Positions 44,001 to 53,900 of a stretch of DNA of 64,000 nt are shown one piece after another. The notes below the pieces were generated by a model, which was given only the letters and a program-made list of their open reading frames with translations, ran no database searches and was not told the origin of the DNA. The first letter of the stretch is position 1. Each line of letters starts with the position of its first letter. This DNA comes from G965226155 sp965226155. Its GTDB lineage: Bacteria; Pseudomonadota; Gammaproteobacteria; Eutrophobiales; Eutrophobiaceae. Made by a program: the position numbers and the translations under genes. The DNA is taken from positions 1,240,001-1,304,000 of the forward strand of contig OZ245331.1 in NCBI GenBank assembly GCA_965226155.1, in the 5' to 3' direction.

Positions 44001-47000
44001 TCAAATGGCTCAATCGCTTGATTAGTGATGGAATCGGCTGCACTATCTCGGTTCACATCGTATGCTCTACCTAAGATACCACTGTAAAAAGAAATGTCTG
44101 TTGGTGGTGTAGTTTCTAACAGGTGAAGATCACGATAAGCTTGTTTCACTAAACTAGCGATCTCACAATGTACGGTTATTATGCCTTCGATCGGTTTGAA
44201 ATGGCATTTAAGATCTATTACTAGGTTGCACACTGCAATGCGGTTGCCACCGATTACACATTCTCCAGATGTATTGATTATCAATAGGTAAACCCAAGGG
44301 CGGTTTGATAGTGCCTTAAGTATAGTTTCCGCTGGACACTGAATCACGCCTACCTGCCAGTCCACATTAACATTTTCTGATAGTGCCCAGGTTTTACGAG
44401 CAGCTGTACAGATCCCGGCCAGATCGGTCTTAAATAGGGAAGACTTCTTCATTCTCTGTAGCATCAGGTCTCGTTCGGTCCAGGTACGGGTAGCAAATAA
44501 GCCAGTAGTTTCTCCCAAGCTGTAGCCGATTATGGCATTTGGTTTAACACCATGGCTGCTTATCACATCACTAACCAGTGTGCCTAACCAAACCTGTGCA
44601 AAGATAAGATCGATGTGATTGAAATGTGAGGTATCTTCAGCGGTCCAAAATCGTGAGTCAGCAAATTGACTGGCTAGATACTTATTCTCATCTTCCAAGT
44701 GATTTAGCACCTCTGGCCAACGACGAGCAATATCTCGGCCCATGCCGATAAAGTGATTTCCAGAGCCAGGGAAGACATAAGCCAGCTTGCCAGTAGCACC
44801 CAATGGTTCCGGGGTAAAAAATATGCGATTATTTAAAACGGTTTTGCCGGATTCAAATATTTGGCGTGCATCGTTCAACAAATTCGATAATTGGTGTTTG
44901 TCATTAACGACCAATGAGAGAGCGAGTGGAATCATTTTCTTGTTGCAGTTGGCTTCATGCCACCGACAGGCTAATTGATTTAGATTTTGATCCTTGTTCT
45001 GAGTACTGAATTCTTTGAGTGCTTGAACTTTTTCTAGTAGTCCGTGAATATCCTCTGCTTCCAAGGACAATAGGGTTTCATAATCAGAATTTGCATCCAG
45101 CATGCTTGTGACAGAACTATGAGTCGTTACCGGTTCGTTGTTTGCCTCAAGGATTGCATGGGCACAGTTTCCTGTAGTGCTGATTGTGCTAATCATGGCA
45201 CGACGCGGGCCATCAGCTGCGTTATGTAGCCAATACTGCGGTGTCCCTGGTGCATATAAATTCAAGGGTGGCGATATTTCATCGCGTAAGGATTGACTAT
45301 TTCGTAATGGTGGTAACGTTTTATGGAATAAACATAGGCTGGCCTTGACGAGAGACGCCAATCCAGCTGCAGCACCGGCATGACCGATGTCGGCTTTCAC
45401 ACTGCCTATCGGTCTAGGTATGCTGTTATTCTGTTCTTTAAATAATGTATTGAGTGCAATTGACTCTAGCGTATCTTCTTCAGTATGGCCGCTACCGTGT
45501 GTCTCTATATAGGAAATATTTCTTGGAGCTATACCCGCTTCAGCCATCGCTAGTCGTGCTGATGCTTGATAAGCTTTCTCTGTAGGGATGGTGTCATTAA
45601 CCTTTCCGCCACTAGCACTACCTAGGCCGGTTATCAGAGCGTAAACGCGATCACCGTCACGCAATGCGTCATCATATCTTTTTAAGATTACTGCAGCCGC
45701 TCCTTCTCCGATTATGCTGCCGTTAGCTTCTTTGTCGAAAGGTTTGATTCGGCCTGTCATTGAATATTTATGAAATGCATTTTGTCCACTTACAGCACGT
45801 AGGTCACCAGTAAGGTCCACTGCACCAACGATAGCGATATTTAGATCACCTTGCTGTAGGCTACGAATACCGATTTCCAATGCGTGCATAGAGGAACACT
45901 CTTCGCTAGACAGGGTGAACCCAGGGCCACCAATATTAAAAGCTCGGGCAATGCGGCTGGCGACAATTCCACCTAACGCACCCATGGTACGATTAGCACT
46001 TAAAGGTGGCCCGGCAGATTCCTTGAGTTGAGCTATCCAATCTTGCAATGTCTGACTGTCTATAGGATGTCCTGTTTGTTTAGCCCATTGCTTAGCGGTG
46101 TTTAGTAGGTTCCAGCGTATATGAAAATTGGTTGTATTGAGGTCCAGTCCGATACCGATGAACACGCCAGCATCCGTCATGGATTTATCGGCAGCTGTTT
46201 TAATTCCACCATCCATTAGTGCATTGGCTGCCACCTGTAACATTAATAACTGTTGTGGCAGCATATCTTTTAACTCGTTAGGAGGAATTCTGAATCTCCC
46301 CAGCGGTATCTCTACATTGTTTATCAAATGCCCACGTATGTGGGAATGAGTATTAAGACCCCACCAGTAAGCTGGATTCTCCGGTTCATGAACACTATCA
46401 TCACCGAATATTCGTTTACTAAAATCTGCGAGCGTATTCCACGGTCCGAATTGGGCATCCATCCCGACGATAGCAATAGCCGGATTCGTTTCAGACGCTA
46501 ATATTGTCTTTTTTTGTTGTGGTGCCGGAGTTCGAAGCGCTTCATCAGGGCTCCATTCTTCAAGCAATACGTGGGCATTGATCCCACCAAAACCAAATGC
46601 ACTGACTGCTGCGCGACGAGGAGTTTTTGCAGATCGGCGTGACCACTCTACAGCTTCGTTGAGGATAGAAAATGGACTGTTTTCCAGATTAACCCCATTT
46701 GGTGGCGTAGAAAAATTGGCGGTAGGTGGCAGCTTTTTATATTTTAGGGCTAATAACACCTTTATTAAACTTGCCGAGCCTGCTGCAGTTAAAAGGTGAC
46801 CAATATTACTTTTAACCGATCCGATGGTACATTTTCGGGTGGACTTATCCGATTCATTCCAGAGCGTGGAGAGGCTATTGAATTCCACATTGTCTCCGAC
46901 CGGGGTCCCGGTACCGTGACATTCAATCAGGTCGATATCAGTTGGTTGCCAGTTCGCCTGTTGGTAAGCCAGACGCATGGCACGAAGTTGCCCTTCTGAA

Positions 47001-47902
47001 TCCGGTGACATGAGGTTGCCGTGTATATCATTAGATAGCCCGACACCTTTAACGACAGCATAAATATGGTCCCCTTGTGCAATTGCATCATCAAGACGTT
47101 TAAGTATGACAATTCCACAACCTTCCCCAACGACTAGCCCGTCTGCTTTACTATCGAATGGTGAACAACATCCTGAAGGTGATAGCGCACCGAGTGTAGA
47201 AAATCCCATTTGCGTGTAAAGACTGTCAGGTCTTGATAATCCGCCACACAAAACCGCGTCCAGCCGGCCTGTACGTAGTTCATTAATCGCGTAGTTGATG
47301 GAATATAAGGATGAAGCGCATGCGGCGTCTAAAGTGTAACAGTTACCGCCGAGCCCAAGTGCCTTTGCAAGTATCCCGGCAGGCAGTCCGGCTACATAGC
47401 GGTTCGCTGGGTGTGTTGCATTTTGTACGGTCGATGATGATAGAGGCGGGGTAAACATATCGAACGCAGGTCCGAGAATCTCAGCAGCGTACGCTGACGC
47501 GCTTGCTGTCGGTAGGACAATATTGCCAATGATAGTACCGGTTCGCTCTTTGTTCAAAGACGAGGTAACCGTATCTTGCCAGGCTTGTCTGCCAGCATAT
47601 AACAGTAATTGAAACATTGGATCGAGTGACGCTAGAAAACTCTCATCTATCTCCAGTCCATCACGTTCACATTTGAAGTCGTCAATAAAGCAGGCTTTTT
47701 TGGAGTACACTTTGTCAGCGGCAGGAGCAGGATCGTAAACATCATCTACAGAAAGTGACCAGCGACCTTTGGGTGGTTCACAAGCGCTGTCTTTGACCTT
47801 AATTATATTGTTCCACAGTTGTTCCGGATCGGCGGCATCAGGAAATACCCCCCCCATCCCAACTATGGCAACAGGTAAGTGATGGTTCAGGTCAGTACCC
47901 AT
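41036..47902 (-). CDS. PUFA synthase subunit, KS-CLF-AT-DH-DH (PfaC/Pfa3-type)
   Basis: A 2288-residue iterative megasynthase. Ketosynthase (about 10-455): Cys195 in DAACASSL, ECHGTGTPVGD and NIGHLLTAAG. Chain-length-factor-like KS (about 475-930): the elbow reads SSEECSSMHAL, with Glu apparently at the nucleophile position. Acyltransferase (about 1060-1400): Ser1128 in GYSLGETTG. Then two FabA-like double-hotdog dehydratases (about 1500-1900 and 1930-2285) with catalytic-type motifs CHFIDDQVMPG (His1796) and AHFYQDPVWPG (His2183). The AT inside this subunit differs from Shewanella-type PfaC, where PfaB supplies it, and resembles the myxobacterial layout; no acyltransferase (AGPAT) domain follows. 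It introduces double bonds by dehydration/isomerisation. Confidence 0.92.
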   Translation of the reverse strand: MGTDLNHHLPVAIVGMGGVFPDAADPEQLWNNIIKVKDSACEPPKGRWSLSVDDVYDPAPAADKVYSKKACFIDDFKCERDGLEIDESFLASLDPMFQLLLYAGRQAWQDTVTSSLNKERTGTIIGNIVLPTASASAYAAEILGPAFDMFTPPLSSSTVQNATHPANRYVAGLPAGILAKALGLGGNCYTLDAACASSLYSINYAINELRTGRLDAVLCGGLSRPDSLYTQMGFSTLGALSPSGCCSPFDSKADGLVVGEGCGIVILKRLDDAIAQGDHIYAVVKGVGLSNDIHGNLMSPDSEGQLRAMRLAYQQANWQPTDIDLIECHGTGTPVGDNVEFNSLSTLWNESDKSTRKCTIGSVKSNIGHLLTAAGSASLIKVLLALKYKKLPPTANFSTPPNGVNLENSPFSILNEAVEWSRRSAKTPRRAAVSAFGFGGINAHVLLEEWSPDEALRTPAPQQKKTILASETNPAIAIVGMDAQFGPWNTLADFSKRIFGDDSVHEPENPAYWWGLNTHSHIRGHLINNVEIPLGRFRIPPNELKDMLPQQLLMLQVAANALMDGGIKTAADKSMTDAGVFIGIGLDLNTTNFHIRWNLLNTAKQWAKQTGHPIDSQTLQDWIAQLKESAGPPLSANRTMGALGGIVASRIARAFNIGGPGFTLSSEECSSMHALEIGIRSLQQGDLNIAIVGAVDLTGDLRAVSGQNAFHKYSMTGRIKPFDKEANGSIIGEGAAAVILKRYDDALRDGDRVYALITGLGSASGGKVNDTIPTEKAYQASARLAMAEAGIAPRNISYIETHGSGHTEEDTLESIALNTLFKEQNNSIPRPIGSVKADIGHAGAAAGLASLVKASLCLFHKTLPPLRNSQSLRDEISPPLNLYAPGTPQYWLHNAADGPRRAMISTISTTGNCAHAILEANNEPVTTHSSVTSMLDANSDYETLLSLEAEDIHGLLEKVQALKEFSTQNKDQNLNQLACRWHEANCNKKMIPLALSLVVNDKHQLSNLLNDARQIFESGKTVLNNRIFFTPEPLGATGKLAYVFPGSGNHFIGMGRDIARRWPEVLNHLEDENKYLASQFADSRFWTAEDTSHFNHIDLIFAQVWLGTLVSDVISSHGVKPNAIIGYSLGETTGLFATRTWTERDLMLQRMKKSSLFKTDLAGICTAARKTWALSENVNVDWQVGVIQCPAETILKALSNRPWVYLLIINTSGECVIGGNRIAVCNLVIDLKCHFKPIEGIITVHCEIASLVKQAYRDLHLLETTPPTDISFYSGILGRAYDVNRDSAADSITNQAIEPFDYTKVIDTAYDEGIRLFIEMGPGMSCTRMIDTILGDKPHVATSVCAKGQNGPSSILRTLALLTTHRIDVDTSPLYKETSESTYPVIVPSMISVQTGHGPVKIPPLPEIDSTPPRVEIETSMIKPELAEVITHPAVAARKLTGNLPIEQLARIETIKSLTHETYLRVANGITQSLGEALSLQLSLLQSIPGSQLVSNSSTAELIEHVSPIIALDRKSCLEFAVGKISRVLGPAFTPIDEYPTRVRLPDEPLMLVDRIVSIEGDALSMGSGRVITEHDIHDGAWYLDAGRIPTCIAVEAGQADLFLSGYLGIDLETKGLAVYRLLDAEITFHNPMPGTGQTIRYDIHIDHFFRQGQTWLFRFNFEGTVNSVPLLTMKNGCAGFFTQSELDAGKGIVLTGMDTQSVSGKRRDDWIDFVPMKCESYSETQLSALRSGNLIACFGSTFSNLPLQNLDCLPGERLTLVNRVLKIDPVGGRFGLGMITGEADIHEQDWFLTCHFIDDQVMPGTLMYECCLHTLRIFLMRLGWVGEKGKVIYEPVPNVTSKLKCRGQVIETTNKVQYEISVKELGYKNDGTPYAIADALMYADDRAIVQMSNMSLQLNGLTRNNLEKLWKHKDTPTTTDTGRPAIFDSDSILAFATGKPSEAFGDRYRIFDEHRVIARLPGPPYKFLDRIVSIQDCAPWELKAGGIIEAEYDVPADAWYFAANRQRSMPFSVLLEIALQPCGWLAAYLGSALKSDKDLSFRNLGGNAIQHKQVTEDTGILITTVKITSVVESAGMIIQNFDFTVRNNDDLIYSGDTNFGFFSKQALANQVGIREAALYMPADAEQLQASSFLYPDHSPFPQKKLQMIDQVEMVSDNGGSEGLGFIQGTANVNPSAWFFEAHFYQDPVWPGSLGLESFIQLLKIFALKRWGAEDSSTEWEFESMAQNQPHTWIYRGQIIPGAHKVTVQAAITESDDAQKLLKADGFLIIDGRIIYQMRDFTLRIGER

Positions 47903-47936
47903 ATGTTTTTCATGAATTGAGAACCGTCGGCAGAGA

Positions 47937-50900
47937 TTATGCCTGTGGTTCTTTTAGTAGGCAGTTATCTATAAAAGCTTCATTCAACGAGGCATCGGTG
48001 ACACATTCGTAATTCTCGATTTGTGCGATCATCTTGCCCCCATCATCCAGAAATTCGATGTTTGCTGTAACAGAGTGGCTAAATTTATCCAGTATTCGTA
48101 ATGAAATTGTTGCGCCGTTCTTTGGAAAACTACGCTGGAATTGTCGGTATGTGCCGATTCGTGTAGGAAGTGATCCTGTGCCAAGGTATTCAAAAGTCCA
48201 CAGTATCATTAGCTGAAAACTAGTGTCTATTATCAACGGATCGGACAACCATTTGCTGCGAACTGGCCGCTTCATCCATTGTGCAGGTACAGGCGCAGAT
48301 TTTACTTTAGCAATTATTTCTGTATCGGTGCAGCCAATGACTGTTTCTATACCTTGCATTTCTTTGCCGTGAAACAATCGTCCTGTTGAATATACATCAT
48401 CGCCTTTATAAGGATGCAAACTAGAGCTTGTATTAATACTGACTGGCTCATGTTCCGAATAATTACTACCTAGCAGAATGTTTGCACTGGCATGCAGATA
48501 ATCTTTGCTCCGCAGCTCAACCACGACATGATCATTTCCTTGTGCAGTCTGTATTTCGCTGGTGTTTATCTGAAGGACGATACGGTCGTCTGCACCAAGG
48601 CTAACTCCCTTAAACATCTGCAGATCATTTAGCCCAATAAATATTAACCCGGGATTGTTGTGCAGGGCACCGTGAGCCATCCATTCAACAATCAAAGCTG
48701 CGGGTAATACGGCACTGCCTTTCATGACATGCGAAACCAACAGCGGATGATCCTCTACTGTTACTGCACGTTCAAATGCAGTATGCATAGTTGGATTTTC
48801 GTTTTCTTCAATTTGGCTATGAACTTGGCACAAATCATCTGCAGGTGCTGAACCAAGAACGACAATCTCTACTGGTCCATTTGAGCATATTTCTTGTACA
48901 AGATAATTCGACCCAGAATTCAGAGGGATAACACCTACGCCTTCGCTCTCGAATAATTTTTTTAGTTGTGGAGTTACCATTCCTCCATCCCAAGGCCCCC
49001 AATTAATACTTAGAACTCGGCATTGTGATCTCAGCCTTTGTTGTTGTTGGGCAATCTTGTTCAAGACTTCATTCGCAGAGGCATAATCTACCTGGCCTAT
49101 GCGACCATATCTCGCGGTTGATGACGAAAATACTAATAACAATTTTAAATCATCATCTTCACTCGCTGCCAACATTGAATTTAATCCGTCTACTTTTGTT
49201 GAGTAGACCAGATCGAATTGATCAGTACTCTTATCTTCAATAGCCTTGTCAGCAAGTACGCCTGCTCCATGGACAAGACCGCTGATCGGGCCTGAAGACT
49301 TACGGATTTCAGTAAAAATATCTTTTAATTGTTGCCGGTCACGAATGTCTACAGCGTAATAGCTGGCCTTGACACCTTCAGCTTGGATACGCTCTATGTT
49401 GTGCTGCACTTCGCGGTTCGACATCCATTCTCGGAACGCTTCACCCACTTGTTTCGGTGTCAGTTCGACAGGGCTGTTACTTATAATAGCTTTTTTAATC
49501 TCGGTTTCATTCTGAAGTTCCTTTAACCATTTTGGCTCAGGCTTGGGGGCAGCTGTTCTGCCTAACAGCACGACTTCAGTTTTGTAGGTTCGTGCAAGTT
49601 GATAGGCAATCTCTGCGGTGATCCCTCGTGCACCGCCACTGATAACTACAATATCACCTGATGATAAAGGTGAAGCAGATAGCTTAGAATCAGTAAGTGG
49701 AGTTGGTATGACAACGGGTGTAACCCGCAGTTGTCCATGGATCCCTACTTCTATCGGGCCTTTCAGAAATAGTTCCTCTGCGATCGAGTCCGACAATCCG
49801 TTGAGATCGTCTGTCGAAGTATCTATATCGATGACTTTACAGTTAGCCTTGTTCCATTCTCTTGAGGCAGTTTTGATTAATCCTGCTATTCCTCCTGAAA
49901 TGGGGTCTGCACTAGATAAGTGATCAATCCCGAAATTACCACCCAGCCGGCTGATACTTGCCAACAAGCCACCTTTGTTTTTGATACTTTTTCCTATTCC
50001 CTGGATTAATTGAAATGCGTCGCGATTGAACGAACTACCTGGATTCTCCGGGGCAATGATCACTAACCCTGTAAGGGCTGTATCGATATTGTCATGCAAA
50101 GAAATGATTTTTGTTTGTGCTCCGCACTTCAACAATGATTCAGATAGGTGATGGGGCAGGTCGCTACCGTCATCCGTTATTCCGACTATCAACTTATTCG
50201 ATATTGAAATTTGTTCCCTTTGTTCAGTCCTGTCGCATGGCGCCAATGTAACAACTCCCCGCCACAAGTTACTACCTGCAGGAGGCTGTATTATGGTTGG
50301 TATTGGGTCAGTTTTTTTATAACCAGTTGAGAGCGTAGTATTTCCATGCATGAAGTCAACGATTTGACGTAGGGTCTGTAAGGAAGCAAGATCTTCCGGA
50401 TTAACTGCAGGAGCATCGGGTAATAATTCCTGGAAACCAGAAAGGATTTCAACCCGTTTGATTGAGTCTATCCCTAAGTCGGTATCGAGGTTCATGTCAA
50501 GATTCAGCATTTCTGCCGGATAGCCGGTCTTATCAGCGACCACCTGCATTAGCACATCAGTATATTGTCCGGTCTGTTGTTTAGGCTCAGTTGGTGACAG
50601 AGTTTCTTTTTCTACAGTAGTACTGCCATTGTCCATAAAGTCTATTATCTGTACTAAGGTCTGCAGGTTGGCTAGGTCTTCAGGATTCACGACAGGTGCA
50701 TTTGTCATTTTTTCCTGAAACGCAGAAAGGATTTCAACCCGTTTAATAGAATCAATGCCCAAATCGGTATCAAGATTCATATTAATGTCTATCATTTCTG
50801 CGGGGTAACCTGTTTTCTCTGCGACGATTTCCAGGATCACTTGTTTATTTGTATTGTCAGCATGGACACTAGGAGTAGATTGTTGATCTGATGTGCTGGT

Positions 50901-53900
50901 ATTTTCGGTATCGGCACTAACTACCATAAATTCAACAATATGTTTCAACAGTTGGAATGTACCCAAGTCTTCTGGTTGTATTGTTTGAAGACCCGGTAAC
51001 TTTTCCTGCAAGCCTGATAGAATTTCGACTCGTTTAATAGAATCAATACCTAGATCAGTGTCTAGACTCATATCCATACTAAGCATCTCTGCTGGATATC
51101 CAGTTTTATCAGAAACCACTTCCATTAATATGGTTTCCAACTGTTCGTTGGCCAGCGAAGGTGGTTGAGATACGGCATCGACGGTATTAATGGCTTCGGT
51201 AGGCTGTTGAGCAGTGTGGCTGATCTCGCTAGGAACAACGGGTTGTTCGACGATCTTTTGATTTATTGCTGAAGGATTTTCATGCTTACTAGGAACGGTG
51301 GCGGTGAATATTTGTTGCTGTTCTAACAGCAAGTTATTAATGGTTTGCTGTGCTGTCTCTTGGCTCAGTAGGTATTGCCGATGAAGCTCCGCAGTTTGTT
51401 CCTGCATTTTTTGCAGAGCCAGTATGCTTTGTTGAGTTGATTGTAAAAGGCCTTGTACTGTGTCGGGGTTGTTCGGTAATTGTCCTTTAAATTGTTGCTG
51501 TTTCGATGCTGACAGTTGGCTTACTTGCGATAAGTCATTAATTTTGTTTGCTGTAGTGTTCTGTATCACAGCTTGCTTATTAATTTTTCCGGCACCACGC
51601 GCAGCTTTAATGTTCTTTTTGGGTTTAACGTAATTGGCACCGTTCAATTTGATCGTCAGACCCGGTTTTACTAGTGGAGTTTGGACATAATTTGCCAAGT
51701 AACTGCTGTCCCATTTGCTAAGGTCAACCTGGTAGCCAAGAGAACTCAATCTAGCAAGGACCAATGCGAGATCATGCTGACCGTTACGATTACCTTTTGA
51801 TGAGTCTACTGAAATTACCGTATGCGCTTTGTTTTTAAGTATTGACTGTACCAGCCCGGCAAGTACATTTCCGGGTCCTGTTTCAACAAAGGTATGGATT
51901 CCTGCCGCATACATATTTTCTATCTGTCTGACAAACTCAACTGGCTGTGCAAGTTGTTCAGCCAATAAATATTTAGCTTTGTTTGTGTCAGCCGGGTAGG
52001 GTTCTGCAGAAGTGTTTGCGAATACTGCAACCTTACTGTTTTTAAATTTGGTCGACTTTGTGAATTCGGAAAAGGATTTTTTTGCATCATTAACAAAACT
52101 ACTATGGAAGGCAGCCGATACAGCTAACCTCTTCGCCTTGATTCCTCTTTTATCAAGTACGTCCTCTGCTCGTTTAATTTGGCCTGTTGCTCCTGACAGA
52201 ACAACTTGGCTGGGGGCATTATGGTTCGCAATAATTAAGTCGAGCTGTTCCCATTCCATGATCTCGTGCAACACAGCAGCTGAGGCATGTACAGCTAACA
52301 TGGAACCTCGGTCCCCTTGATTAGCTTGCATTAGACTACCTCGTTTGCCTGCTAACTTATGCAAACTTTCTTCATCAATACGCCGCGCTACGCATAAAGC
52401 CGTTAGTTCGCCAAAACTATGCCCAGCAGTAGTATCGGGATGAACAGTGAAGTGCTCAAAGATTCGCAACACTCCCAAACTAACTGCACCAATAGCAGGC
52501 TGCGTATTCTCAGTTGCTTGTAGTTTTTCAACATCTAAGGCTTGGGCCTTATCGGTAAATTTTGGTATAGGATAGATTAGATCGCTTAATCGGTTATCAG
52601 TTGGTTCACTAGAGAAAGTACAATCTGCTTGGTAGAGGACGTTCTGCATTTGTGGGAACTGGCAAGCGAGATCCACCAGCATGTTTGGATATTGGCTACC
52701 CTGTCCTGGAAACAGCATTGCTAATTTGCCGGGTGATTTTCCTGAGCCATAATATGCCCCATCAGCCGTCATCCAATGCGACAATTTTTTATTTTGTACT
52801 AACAGCGTTCGGCAGTTGCTTATAAGCTTGTCAAGATTTGTTTGTTTGCTAATTACCAGTATCAATCTACATGACAGTTTCATTTGAAATGTTTTCAAAC
52901 TTTGAGCTGCTGCTAAGCGAAGCGATTCCCAGTTTGTTGAGAGATCAATTTTATTCAACTGATTCTCTATCTCCTTGGTAGATTTTGCAGAGATCGCTAT
53001 GATTAATACATTACCGTCCCATTCGATGTCAGGTTTTTCTGTTTCTGCTTCTTCTACGACGCAATGAAAGTTACTTCCACCAAACCCAAATGCACTGATT
53101 GCTGCACGTCGCGGATTGTCTGGTTTTGCTATCCAAGGTCGTTTTTTGGTATTGACGTAAATTGGTGCAAGACCCGGCTCAAGTAGATCCAGAGGCTTAT
53201 CAACCTTAATGGTAGGAGGAATGACCTTATGCTGGAGCGCCATGATAATTTTGATAAGGCCTGCTATACCCGCTGCGGCCTTGGTATGACCGATCATTGA
53301 TTTAACAGATCCGAGGGCGCACCATGTTCCTTCGTTCCGATCTTCTCGATAGACAGAAGCTAATGCCTTGGCTTCTACTGCATCACCTACCTTGGTACCA
53401 GTACCGTGAGCTTCTACTAATTCAATGGTGCGTGGTGAGACACCCGTTTCAGTATAAGCATCCTTCAAAGCTCTGGTCTGACCTTCTGCACTTGGCGCAT
53501 ATATCGCATTGCCGCGACCATCACTGGATGAACCGATCCCACGTAGGACGGCATATATCTTGTCGTTGTCTCGCTTAGCATCATCCAATCGTTTTATGAT
53601 GATTGCGCCCAAGCCTTCTCCTAGTATGGTGCCATCACCATTGTGGCTAAATGGACGACAGTCACCCGTCGGTGAAAGTGCTGGGGTTTTGCTGAAACAC
53701 ATATACATAAAAATGTCATTGAAGGTATCAAATCCACCAGTGATAGCCATGTCTGATCGACCGGAATAAAGCTCCATTGCTGCCATGTGGACAGCGCTTA
53801 ATGAACTGGCACAAGCTGCATCAACAACACAATTTGTTCCGCCTAAATCAAAACGATTAGCGATTCGACCGGCTGCAACATTACCCAGCAGCCCAGGAAA

